A stretch of DNA of 32,324 nucleotides from Crocinitomicaceae bacterium (lineage in GTDB: Bacteria > Bacteroidota > Bacteroidia > Flavobacteriales_D > Crocinitomicaceae). Every line of letters begins with the position of its first letter. Positions within the stretch are counted from its first letter, which is position 1. The position numbers and the translations under genes are program-made. Positions 24,664 through 31,926 of this stretch are shown one piece after another. Under the pieces are notes generated by a model. The model had not been told where the DNA came from, ran no database searches, and was given only the letters and a program-made list of their open reading frames with translations. The stretch covers positions 1 through 32,324 of the forward strand of contig JAKVAS010000022.1 of NCBI GenBank assembly GCA_022448165.1. The letters run 5' to 3'.

Positions 24664-25614
24664 ATGAGAAAGATTGCTGTGATCGGTGCTTGCGGTCAAA
24701 TTGGGACTGAATTAGTCGTTAAGTTGCGTTCAATGATTGGAGATGCAAATGTTTTTGCTGCCGATATCAAAGATGAATGTTCGGAGGTGTTGAAAAGTGG
24801 CCCGTATCATAAGTTGGATATCTTGGAAAAAGAATCTGTTCGATCTTTTATCATCAATAATGAGATTACAGAAGTGTATCTTTTAGCAGCACTTCTTTCT
24901 GCTACCGCAGAAAAGCATCCGATGTTTGCATGGCAATTAAATATGGAAGGATTATTTACGATTCTTGATTTAGGCAAAGAAGGATATTTAAATAAGATTT
25001 TTTGGCCAAGTTCGATTGCAGTTTTCGGGCCTACAACACCTCGTGTTGATACGCCTCAGTATACAATTATGGAGCCTACAACAGTTTATGGTATATCTAA
25101 ACAAGCAGGAGAACGTTGGTGCGAGTATTATTACAATAATTATGGTGTAGATGTTCGTTCTATACGCTATCCAGGACTTATTTCTTATACCAGTTTACCT
25201 GGAGGAGGGACAACAGATTACGCCGTAGATATCTTTTATCAAGCCAAGTTAGGAAAGGAATATACATGTTTTTTAAGCGAAAACACTGCGCTGCCAATGA
25301 TGTATATGGAAGATGCAATTAGAGCTACGATAGAGTTAATGGAGGCCCCTAAAGAGAATATTGCAATTCGTTCATCCTATAATCTAGGTGGGGTTAGCTT
25401 TACTCCAAAGGAAATAGCGGAAGAGATAAAGAAGCAAGTGCCCGATTTCCAAATTACTTATGCTCCCGATTTTAGACAGAAAATTGCAGATACTTGGCCA
25501 GGTTCTATTAATGATGAAGATGCTAGAAAAGACTGGGGCTGGGAGGAAAAGTATAATCTTGAAGAATTAGTTCGTATCATGCTTAGTAATGTGGATGTCA
25601 ATCTTTTAGTGTGA
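24664..25614 (+). CDS. L-threonine 3-dehydrogenase, SDR (epimerase-like) type
   Basis: The 316-residue protein oxidises L-Thr to 2-amino-3-ketobutyrate, which gives glycine plus acetyl-CoA. It belongs to the extended SDR/UDP-galactose-epimerase-like threonine dehydrogenases of Bacteroidota and archaea, not the zinc MDR type. Visible features are the NAD loop GACGQIG (8-14), the WPSSIAVFGPTTPR block with the catalytic Ser, the Y142-x-x-x-K146 pair in VYGISKQAGE, and RSIRYPGLISY followed by PGGGTTDYAVDIFYQA, characteristic of this subfamily. An in-frame ATG six codons upstream exists, but MRKIAVIGA is the standard start. No kbl is adjacent. Confidence 0.92.
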   Translation: MRKIAVIGACGQIGTELVVKLRSMIGDANVFAADIKDECSEVLKSGPYHKLDILEKESVRSFIINNEITEVYLLAALLSATAEKHPMFAWQLNMEGLFTILDLGKEGYLNKIFWPSSIAVFGPTTPRVDTPQYTIMEPTTVYGISKQAGERWCEYYYNNYGVDVRSIRYPGLISYTSLPGGGTTDYAVDIFYQAKLGKEYTCFLSENTALPMMYMEDAIRATIELMEAPKENIAIRSSYNLGGVSFTPKEIAEEIKKQVPDFQITYAPDFRQKIADTWPGSINDEDARKDWGWEEKYNLEELVRIMLSNVDVNLLV

Positions 25615-25671
25615 TTTTTGTTCTGGATTATTAAGGAAAATACTGCTATTTATCATGTAAATATTCATCGA

Positions 25672-25711
25672 AGAAAATCCCGTGTTAAGCGAAAAACATA
25701 GGGTTTTCTTT
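25672..25711 (+). terminator. Possible terminator after tdh
   Basis: AAGAAAATCCC pairs with GGGTTTTCTT (25701-25710) with one bulged T and a 19-base loop. The T-tract after it is weak. Confidence 0.4.
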
Positions 25712-25742
25712 GTCTAAGTTAATTGTCTTTGTATATTCGTTT

Positions 25743-25760
25743 GAACTAGAACTAGAACTA
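25743..25760 (+). repeat. Hexamer GAACTA x3
   Basis: Three perfect tandem copies lie in the leader of the MORN-repeat gene, about 40 bases before its ATG, just after two imperfect promoter-like sequences (TGTCTTTG and TTCGTTTG). Confidence 0.8.
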
Positions 25761-25801
25761 CACAATATTATACTCCAAAAACTAAAAAAAACTACGATGG
25801 T

Positions 25802-26665
25802 ATGGCATTACGTTTATTTGCATTAGTCTTTCTGGGGATGTTTTCATCTTTCGTTTGGGCTGGAGATGATCAAGGAGGACAAGATAGGAACAAAACCGTT
25901 GACGGAAAGAAGCAAGGGAAATGGATTTATTTTGGAAAGGATCGTCCTGCAGCTGGTTTTCCTGCGGAAGGAAAGATTGAAGAAGGTTCTTATACGGATG
26001 ATAGAAAAGAGGGGTTGTGGATTAAATATCACAATGATGGTAAAACTCCTAAGTTGAAAGGAGAGTATCATAATAACCGTCCGAGCGGAAGGTATGAAAA
26101 AATTTGGCCAAATGGTCAGGTAAAGGAATCAGGAACATTTAATAGAAATAAGTATTATGATTCCCTTATTCGCTTTGATGAATCAGGTCAGGTTGTTTAT
26201 GAGGCAGTATATAATGATGCTGGAAGAGAGCAAGGATCTGTGAAATACTACTATGGGAATGGCCAGGTAGAGTTTGAATACGAATCGCAGAATGGTATTC
26301 CTACGGGAAAAGCCACTAGGTATTATGAAAATGGAGATGTTAAAGAGGTGATCTATTACAACGAGGATGGTTCTGTTGAGTCTTCGGAGCAGATTGATAT
26401 GGTTAGCCCACCAGTAGATTCTGGAGAGCCTACTACACCAAGAGTTGCACCTCCAAAGCTTGATGAAATCAGAACGAAAGGTGTTGAATTTAAGCCAAAC
26501 GGATACAATAAAGTGTATAATAATAACGATGAAATCTGGCAAGATGGGGAGTTCAGAAATGGAGGACTTTGGGATGGAAAAGTTTATGAATACGATGAAG
26601 ATGGGATCTTGTTGAGGGTTAAAGTATTCAAGAAGGGAACATACCATTCGGATGGACAGCTATAA
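25802..26665 (+). CDS. Exported MORN-repeat protein (YwqK-like)
   Basis: The 287 residues begin with a signal peptide (to VWAG). At least six MORN-type repeats follow, of the form G-x-W-x-x-Y/F...G-x-Y/F: QGKWIYFGKDRP, EGLWIKYHNDG, SGRYEKIWPNGQVKESGTF, QGSVKYYYGNGQVEFEY, TGKATRYYENGDVKEVIYYNEDG and, after a Pro/Thr-rich linker (about 200-220), WDGKVYEYDEDGILLRVKVF. Databases often label such proteins 'toxin-antitoxin system YwqK family antitoxin' because of the shared repeat, but no toxin gene or TA layout is present, so I do not adopt that. A periplasmic or surface role is inferred from the signal. A strong terminator follows directly. Confidence 0.85.
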   Translation: MALRLFALVFLGMFSSFVWAGDDQGGQDRNKTVDGKKQGKWIYFGKDRPAAGFPAEGKIEEGSYTDDRKEGLWIKYHNDGKTPKLKGEYHNNRPSGRYEKIWPNGQVKESGTFNRNKYYDSLIRFDESGQVVYEAVYNDAGREQGSVKYYYGNGQVEFEYESQNGIPTGKATRYYENGDVKEVIYYNEDGSVESSEQIDMVSPPVDSGEPTTPRVAPPKLDEIRTKGVEFKPNGYNKVYNNNDEIWQDGEFRNGGLWDGKVYEYDEDGILLRVKVFKKGTYHSDGQL

Positions 26666-26686
26666 ATAAAAAGAATATAATAAATG

Positions 26687-26714
26687 AAAGGACTCCATTG
26701 GGGTCCTTTTTTTT
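26687..26714 (+). terminator. Intrinsic terminator after the MORN-repeat gene
   Basis: AAAGGACTCC-ATTG-GGGTCCTTT forms a stem of about nine pairs (one T-G), followed by a run of eight Ts. It isolates the MORN gene from the deoC operon. Confidence 0.85.
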
Positions 26715-26737
26715 GTTAAAGCACAATGGATAATAAC

Positions 26738-26745
26738 TATATTTG
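26738..26745 (+). promoter_or_regulatory. TAnnTTTG promoter element of the deoC-ALDH operon
   Basis: TATATTTG, 23 bases before the deoC ATG. A TTG at 26713-26715 is a possible -33 element, overlapping the preceding terminator's T-tract, with a slightly long spacer. Confidence 0.5.
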
Positions 26746-26768
26746 AGAGGAAGTAAATTAATCAACCT

Positions 26769-27695
26769 ATGAATAAGAAAAATGAAAGGAATCAATATGT
26801 GGTTCCGAATTTTTCAAAGTCTCCTGCAGTGGATAAGGTAGGAGTAGAGGAGCGGGTATCGCGTTTTCAGAAAAGAAGTATTAAGAATGAATCGAAAGTT
26901 CAAGGGTTAAAGATGGCTTTGAATATGATTGATCTTACAACTTTGGAGGGGAAGGATACACCTAGGAAAGTTAAACAGATGTGTTATAAAGCGAAGCACT
27001 TACATGATGTTTACAATGGTTTGCCAACGGTAGCTGCAGTTTGTGTATATCCTTCGATGGTTCGTGTTGCAAAAGATGAAGTGAAAGACTTTGGGATAAA
27101 GGTCGCTTCTGTTTCTACTGCTTTTCCCAGTGGTCAGGCGCCATTAAAGGTTAAATTGGATGATACTAAGTATGCGGTTGACCAAGGTGCGGATGAAATT
27201 GATATGGTGATTTCGCGAGGAAAGTTTCTTAGTGGTGAGTACGATTTTGTCTTTGATGAGATTTCTGCGATAAAAGAAGTTTGTGGAGCAGCTCGCTTAA
27301 AAGTAATTTTGGAAACAGGTGAGCTCGTAACGTTGGATAATGTCAGGCGAGCAAGTGATATCGCCATGTATGCAGGGGCTGACTTTATAAAAACATCTAC
27401 AGGTAAAATACAGCCTGCAGCGACAATGCAGGTGACTTACACTATGCTTGAAGCAATTCGTGATTTTAAAAACGCTACTGGGATTCAAATTGGTATGAAG
27501 CCGGCAGGTGGGATTTCTAACTCAAAATTGGCTTTACATAACCTTGTTATGGTGAAAGAGGTTTTGGGGAATGAATGGTTAACTAATGAATGGTTTCGAT
27601 TCGGGGCAAGTAGTTTGGCGAATGATTTACTGATGCAAATCATGAAGGCTGAAACAGGAGTTTATCAATCATCAGATTATTTTGCAATAGATTAA
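26769..27695 (+). CDS. deoC: Deoxyribose-phosphate aldolase DeoC (long form)
   Basis: DeoC cleaves 2-deoxyribose-5-phosphate to glyceraldehyde-3-phosphate and acetaldehyde. In this 308-residue protein the TIM barrel carries ALNMIDLTTLEG at its start, VAAVCVYPSMV, ADEIDMVISRG with Asp145, the Schiff-base Lys208 in GADFIKTSTGK, and Lys244 in GMKPAGGIS, the full catalytic set. It is longer than the 220-260 of common bacterial DeoC because of an N-terminal extension of about 45 residues. The two following genes are aldehyde-dehydrogenase family members, 2 and 1 bases apart, so the acetaldehyde produced is probably oxidised to acetate by them. Confidence 0.96.
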   Translation: MNKKNERNQYVVPNFSKSPAVDKVGVEERVSRFQKRSIKNESKVQGLKMALNMIDLTTLEGKDTPRKVKQMCYKAKHLHDVYNGLPTVAAVCVYPSMVRVAKDEVKDFGIKVASVSTAFPSGQAPLKVKLDDTKYAVDQGADEIDMVISRGKFLSGEYDFVFDEISAIKEVCGAARLKVILETGELVTLDNVRRASDIAMYAGADFIKTSTGKIQPAATMQVTYTMLEAIRDFKNATGIQIGMKPAGGISNSKLALHNLVMVKEVLGNEWLTNEWFRFGASSLANDLLMQIMKAETGVYQSSDYFAID

Positions 27696-27697
27696 TT

Positions 27698-29161
27698 ATG
27701 GCAACTGAAAAGAATATAAAAATTACGGAGTGGAATTATTCTCCTTCTCTTGAGAGTATAGAACATATTAACTTAAGAAAGAGGTATGATTTGTACATTG
27801 ATGGAGAATGGGTGAAGCCTTCATCAAATAATTATTTTGAGACGACCAATCCAGCGAATGAAAATGTTTTAGCAGAAATTGCTCAAGCAAATGAGGAGGA
27901 TGTTGATAGAGCTGTGCGAGCTGCTCGAAACGCATATACGAATGTGTGGTCTAAAATGAAAGCAAGTGAGCGTGCAAAATATATTTATCGTATTGCGCGA
28001 TTAATGCAAGAACGCGCTAAAGAGTTTGCAGTAATCGAGTCGTTGGATTCGGGGAAGGTGATTAGAGAGTCGAGAGATGTTGATGTGCCTTTGGCATGTA
28101 ATCATTTCTTTTATTATGCTGGATGGGCGGATAAGCTAGAGTATGCGTTTCCGAATCAGCAGGTTGAATCTCTAGGTGTGGCTGGACAAATTATACCATG
28201 GAACTTTCCACTATTGATGGCTGCTTGGAAGATTGCTCCGGCATTAGCGACTGGTAATACAGTGGTGCTGAAGCCTGCTGAAACAACTTCTTTAACGGCC
28301 CTTAAATTGGCTGAGATTATTGATGAATCCGGACTTCCTTCGGGAGTAGTTAATATTGTTACTGGCCATGGAGATACTGGAGCTGCAATAGTTAATCATC
28401 AGGATGTTGACAAGGTGGCTTTTACAGGTTCTACAAGGGTAGGGAAGCTTATTCAGAAGGCAATTGCTGGAACTAAGAAAAAGGCTACGTTGGAGTTAGG
28501 TGGAAAATCTGCTAATATCATTTTGGATGATGCGCCGCTGGATCAGGCTGTTGAAGGTATTGTTAATGGGATTTTTTTTAATCAAGGGCATGTTTGTTGT
28601 GCAGGATCGAGACTCTTTGTGCAGGAAGGGATTGTGGATAAGGTGATTGAGAAATTAAAACATAGGATGAATTCTTTGATTGTTGGAGATCCAATGGATA
28701 AGAATACTGATATAGGTGCGATTAATTCAAAAGATCAGTTATTGACAATTCAAAAGTATATTGAAGTTGGAAAGGCTGAAGGTGCGGAAATGTATCAAGG
28801 TAATTGTGAACTTCCTAAAGAGGGTTATTACTGTCTTCCTACATTGTTTACTAATGTTGCACAGTCTAGTCGGATTGTACAGGAGGAAATTTTTGGACCG
28901 GTTCTTACAATTCAAACGTTTAGGACTGTAGATGAGGCTATTCAGAAAGCGAATAATACGCCTTACGGTTTAGCTGCAGGGGTTTGGACAGATAAAGGCT
29001 CACGTATTTTTAATCTTACAAGTAAGTTAAGAGCAGGCGTTGTTTGGGCAAATACGTACAATAAATTTGATCCAACTTCTCCGTTTGGAGGGTATAAAGA
29101 AAGTGGCTTTGGGAGAGAAGGTGGTCTTCATGGCCTAGAGGCATATGTAAAATTGAGTTAA
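27698..29161 (+). CDS. Aldehyde dehydrogenase, catalytic subunit (ALDH16-like first half)
   Basis: A complete NAD(P)-dependent aldehyde dehydrogenase of 487 residues. Landmarks are IIPWNFP with Asn169, the NAD-binding Lys192 in VVLKPAE, AFTGSTRVG, the general-base Glu266 in TLELGGKS, nucleophile Cys300 in NQGHVCCAGSR, EEIFGPVLTI, and the closing PFGGYKESGFGREGG. The N-terminal 30 residues before DLYIDGEW are an extra lead-in. Its place directly after deoC makes acetaldehyde, or a related short aldehyde from deoxyribose breakdown, the likely substrate. The gene immediately downstream encodes a truncated ALDH-like protein with no catalytic domain, so the two may act as one complex. Confidence 0.94.
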   Translation: MATEKNIKITEWNYSPSLESIEHINLRKRYDLYIDGEWVKPSSNNYFETTNPANENVLAEIAQANEEDVDRAVRAARNAYTNVWSKMKASERAKYIYRIARLMQERAKEFAVIESLDSGKVIRESRDVDVPLACNHFFYYAGWADKLEYAFPNQQVESLGVAGQIIPWNFPLLMAAWKIAPALATGNTVVLKPAETTSLTALKLAEIIDESGLPSGVVNIVTGHGDTGAAIVNHQDVDKVAFTGSTRVGKLIQKAIAGTKKKATLELGGKSANIILDDAPLDQAVEGIVNGIFFNQGHVCCAGSRLFVQEGIVDKVIEKLKHRMNSLIVGDPMDKNTDIGAINSKDQLLTIQKYIEVGKAEGAEMYQGNCELPKEGYYCLPTLFTNVAQSSRIVQEEIFGPVLTIQTFRTVDEAIQKANNTPYGLAAGVWTDKGSRIFNLTSKLRAGVVWANTYNKFDPTSPFGGYKESGFGREGGLHGLEAYVKLS

Positions 29162-29162
29162 G

Positions 29163-30044
29163 ATGGAAAGAGTAGAAGTATTGAAAACATACAAGATATA
29201 TATTGGCGGTAAATTTCCTAGAACTGAATCTGGAAGATATTATACTCCTCAGGGTGCAGATGGGAAAAGCTTGGGGAATATTTGTTTATCCTCGCGTAAA
29301 GATATTCGAAACTCTGTTGTTGCGGCAAGAAAGGCTTTTGGAGGGTGGTCTGGAAGACCGGCTTTTAATCGTGGTCAGATTTTGTATCGAATTGCGGAGA
29401 TCTTGGAGGGAAGACGACCTCAGTTTATTTCGGAATTGATTATCCAGGGGCAATCTGCAGTTAATGCAGAAAAGGAGGTTGATTTGTCAATTGATCGATT
29501 GATTTATTATGCTGGATGGTGTGATAAGTATCAGCAGATTTTAGGTGCGGTTAATCCAGTTGCTTCTTCTCATTTTAATTTTACTGTTCCCGAATCAATG
29601 GGCGTGATTGGGGTTTTAGCTCCGGTTGAGACTTCATTAATAGGTCTTGTTTCCTTGGTTGCACCCATCATTGCTGGAGGAAATACATGCATTGTTTTAG
29701 CTTCTGAGAGCTTACCGTTGTGTGCCGTTACTTTTGCTGAGGTCTTGAATGCATCTGATGTACCAGGTGGAGTAGTCAATATTTTAACTGGAAATCAAGA
29801 GGAGATGACTAAACCTTTAGTTACTCATATGGACGTTAATGCTGTGGTTTATGGAGGGGATGATGAGAAAGTTCTGACTTTTCTGAATGAAAGTTCAGTG
29901 GTAAATCTTAAACGAATTCGTCAATTTACTAAGAATTGGATGAATGCAGGATCACAAAGCTTAAAAATGATTTCAGATTGTTTGGAGTCTAAGACTACAT
30001 GGCATCCAATTGAAAATATTGGCGGAGCTAATTCTTCGTATTAA
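29163..30044 (+). CDS. Truncated, non-catalytic aldehyde-dehydrogenase-like protein (ALDH16 C-terminal-domain-like)
   Basis: The 293 residues align with only the NAD-binding half of an ALDH: YKIYIGGKFPR at the start, AARKAFGGWSGR, LYRIAEILEGR, LIYYAGWCDKYQQ, VPESMGVIGVLAPVETSL, and VPGGVVNILTGNQ. The key residues are gone: PWNFP is APVETS, KPAE is LASE, and there is no Glu-GG or Cys catalytic domain. The frame is clean, ending ANSSY, with no remnant of a catalytic domain downstream, so it is a designed short protein and not decay. Bacterial ALDH16 has a catalytic ALDH followed by such a Rossmann-type pseudo-domain in one chain; here the two are adjacent genes, one base apart. Confidence 0.85.
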   Translation: MERVEVLKTYKIYIGGKFPRTESGRYYTPQGADGKSLGNICLSSRKDIRNSVVAARKAFGGWSGRPAFNRGQILYRIAEILEGRRPQFISELIIQGQSAVNAEKEVDLSIDRLIYYAGWCDKYQQILGAVNPVASSHFNFTVPESMGVIGVLAPVETSLIGLVSLVAPIIAGGNTCIVLASESLPLCAVTFAEVLNASDVPGGVVNILTGNQEEMTKPLVTHMDVNAVVYGGDDEKVLTFLNESSVVNLKRIRQFTKNWMNAGSQSLKMISDCLESKTTWHPIENIGGANSSY

Positions 30045-30285
30045 TTAATAAGTGGGCTGAGTGGTGATTTGACGTCTTTAATGTAGTTGTTGGTTTGAAT
30101 TTAAATTTACAATCAGCTTTTTTTGATCAATTATAGAGGTTTAATCGTTTGCATCAAGGATTGCTGTAGTAATTTACCTTCCCATTTCAAAGTGGCATGT
30201 ATTGTAAATGAGTATTAATTGATTCCTGGTTTTTTCGTTACTGAAAATCATGATAACAGGAGGGAGTGTAATTTAATAGACAAAG
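30045..30285. other. Intergenic stretch without a recognised feature
   Basis: About 240 AT-rich bases between the ALDH-like gene and the terminator facing tonB. I see no ORF with coding character, no RNA fold of note and no remnant of an ALDH catalytic domain. Confidence 0.5.
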
Positions 30286-30310
30286 AAAAACCCGCACAAG
30301 GCGGGTTTTT
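30286..30310. terminator. Bidirectional intrinsic terminator between the deoC operon and tonB
   Basis: AAAAACCCGC-ACAAG-GCGGGTTTTT is a perfect 10-pair stem with Ts on both strands. It serves tonB on the minus strand and can stop read-through from the ALDH genes. Confidence 0.88.
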
Positions 30311-30331
30311 ATATAGTATAATTAATGTCCT

Positions 30332-31000
30332 TTATTGCAATGTAAAGTTGATTGGTAAACTACAACGAGTTCTTACCTTTTTACCACCTGCTTCTCCAGG
30401 AGTCCATTTAGGCATTTTTCTTAAAACGCGCTTCGCTTCTCTATCTAAGTCTCCACTTACACCACGTTTAACTTCGATATTAGTGATCTTTCCGTCAGGT
30501 TCAACAACAAATGAAAGGTAAACTCTACCTTGTTCATTCATTTCGATAGCTGTCTGTGGGTATTCAACATTCTCACTAATGAAACGTTGCATTTCAGCAG
30601 CTCCACCCGGGAATCCTGCTTCAACATCAGGGAAATCAACAATTTCCAATTCAACTTTTGGTGGAGTCGTTGGTCCTGGTGTTACCGGCGGTGCTGGTGG
30701 CGTAATTGCTGGAGGTGGAATTTCTTCCGTATTTTCTTCTTCAACAACGTCTTCAGTAATGGGAGGCGGTGCTTCTACTGCTGGTGGCGGCGGAGTTTCA
30801 GGTTCTGGCTGATCTTCAACCTGCTCTTCATAAACTGTGTCTCCGTCTGATTGAGCCTTGTCTAATGTGTTGTTTCTTTCAAATTCCGATCGGAAGGTGA
30901 AAGAAGCCAATACAATACTTCCTACAAATAATGAACTCATTAAAATGATAGGAAGACGTAGTCTCTCAATGTTTGCTTCTTTACTCTTTTTTAATTCCAT
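30332..31000 (-). CDS. tonB: Energy transducer TonB
   Basis: TonB links the proton motive force at the inner membrane to outer-membrane receptors. The 222 residues from ATG 31000 show a cytoplasmic Lys/Glu-rich start, one membrane helix (LPIILMSSLFVGSIVLASF, about 15-33), a long Pro/Glu-rich periplasmic spacer (about 50-120) and a C-terminal TonB domain with VYLSFVVEPDGKITNIEV, GDLDREAKRVLRKMPKWTPG and KVRTRCSLPINFTL. The N-terminal SKEANIERLRLP is the variant common in Bacteroidota. The frame opens 15 codons upstream, but GGAGAAAATC stands right before ATG 31000. No exbB/exbD is adjacent; gcvH and the VanZ-like gene lie upstream on the same strand. Confidence 0.93.
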   Translation of the reverse strand: MELKKSKEANIERLRLPIILMSSLFVGSIVLASFTFRSEFERNNTLDKAQSDGDTVYEEQVEDQPEPETPPPPAVEAPPPITEDVVEEENTEEIPPPAITPPAPPVTPGPTTPPKVELEIVDFPDVEAGFPGGAAEMQRFISENVEYPQTAIEMNEQGRVYLSFVVEPDGKITNIEVKRGVSGDLDREAKRVLRKMPKWTPGEAGGKKVRTRCSLPINFTLQ

Positions 31001-31061
31001 GATTTTCTCCGAATTAGACCATAAATATATTAAATAAAATTGCAATTATCATACCAAATAA

Positions 31062-31436
31062 TCAACAACATGTACGGTATAATAGCTTAAAACTTAAAAT
31101 ACCAATACCTGTACCTAAAAAATCAAAAAATAGATTCCAAAAACTCACATATTGGGTGATTCCAATATTGTACATGATTACTTCTGATATACTTGCAACT
31201 AAAATTGCCATACCAATGGTTATCGTAACTGCATTTTTTCGTGTATTGTTATACTTTAATTGTTTCTTCAAAGCAGTAATCCAAATATGCGTGAATCCCC
31301 AAAATAAGAAACAATGTAATATTGATCTGTAAGGAATTAGGTCAAATGCATACGTGACCTTCTTACTAGTTGAGAAGAATAAAAGGAACATTATGGAACT
31401 CCACAATATTCCAGGAAGTATAAAACGAAATTGCAC
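31062..31436 (-). CDS. VanZ-like small membrane protein
   Basis: The 124-residue protein has four hydrophobic helices (about 5-22, 37-54, 70-90 and 97-117). The arrangement and the motifs LPGILWSSIMFLLFFSTS at the start, HCFLFWGFTHIW with a His in helix two, and NLFFDFLGTGIGILSF with its Asp in helix four match VanZ-like proteins, which in Bacteroidota often read 'D-K-x-x-H-F-x-x-Y' and 'D-x-x-x-N-x-x-G'. The function in most bacteria is unknown; the original VanZ gives low teicoplanin resistance. It sits 6 bases after gcvH, a neighbour relation known in the phylum. Confidence 0.75.
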   Translation of the reverse strand: MQFRFILPGILWSSIMFLLFFSTSKKVTYAFDLIPYRSILHCFLFWGFTHIWITALKKQLKYNNTRKNAVTITIGMAILVASISEVIMYNIGITQYVSFWNLFFDFLGTGIGILSFKLLYRTCC

Positions 31437-31442
31437 TTTAAA

Positions 31443-31823
31443 TTATTCCCCTATAAGTTTGGCATACGCAGCAGAATCAAGAAGACCTTCAGCTTGACTC
31501 GCATCAGACATTTTGATTTTAACCATCCAGCCTTCTCCGTAAGGATCAGAATTTACAACTTCTGGTTGCGACTCTAAATCTTCGTGAAATTCTACAACTT
31601 CACCAGAAACAGGCATAAACAAATCTGAAACTGTTTTCACAGCTTCGATTGATCCAAATACTTCATCTTGATCAAGTGATTCACCTTCTGTTTCAATTTC
31701 GACATAAACAATGTCGCCAAGTTCTCCTTGTGCAAATTCAGTTACTCCTACTGTAGCAATATCTCCTTCAATGCTCACCCATTCGTGATCCTTTGTATAC
31801 TTAAGATTTTCTGGAATATTCAT
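31443..31823 (-). CDS. gcvH: Glycine cleavage system H protein
   Basis: GcvH carries the aminomethyl group on lipoate between the P, T and L proteins. From ATG 31823 it has 126 residues, the family length. The lipoyl Lys is Lys63 in [16 protein letters not shown]; other hallmarks are [12 protein letters not shown] at the start, [18 protein letters not shown], and [13 protein letters not shown] near the end. The frame is open for 17 more codons upstream, but [15 protein letters not shown] is the standard N-terminus. A TAnnTTTG element stands upstream. It heads a unit with the VanZ-like gene and probably tonB. Confidence 0.96.
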   Translation of the reverse strand: MNIPENLKYTKDHEWVSIEGDIATVGVTEFAQGELGDIVYVEIETEGESLDQDEVFGSIEAVKTVSDLFMPVSGEVVEFHEDLESQPEVVNSDPYGEGWMVKIKMSDASQAEGLLDSAAYAKLIGE

Positions 31824-31838
31824 TTTATTAATTTTTTC

Positions 31839-31846
31839 CAAAAATA
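31839..31846 (-). promoter_or_regulatory. TAnnTTTG promoter element of gcvH
   Basis: TATTTTTG on the minus strand, 15 bases before the gcvH ATG. It lies downstream of the alternative, longer start and so supports ATG 31823. No good -33 at the right spacing. Confidence 0.4.
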
Positions 31847-31912
31847 AGTTTTTTTGTTTTGTTAGGGGGTTCAAATTGCCTTTGTTATGAACAAATCTGT
31901 GATCTTTTTAAC

Positions 31913-31920
31913 TAGCTTTG
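31913..31920 (+). promoter_or_regulatory. TAnnTTTG promoter element of prfB
   Basis: TAGCTTTG ends only 6 bases before the prfB ATG, so a transcript from it would have almost no leader. Confidence 0.45.
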
Positions 31921-31926
31921 TTTACT

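Noticed and set aside
25802-26665. Toxin-antitoxin antitoxin of the YwqK type
   Set aside because: Only the MORN-type repeat is shared; there is a signal peptide and no toxin gene.
29163-30044. Pseudogene (truncated ALDH)
   Set aside because: The frame is intact, the loss of catalytic motifs is coherent, no catalytic-domain remnant follows, and a comparable domain exists in ALDH16.
30530-30850. Trp/Gly-rich plus-strand frames over tonB
   Set aside because: They are the mirror of the Pro/Glu-rich TonB spacer, with low complexity and no start context.
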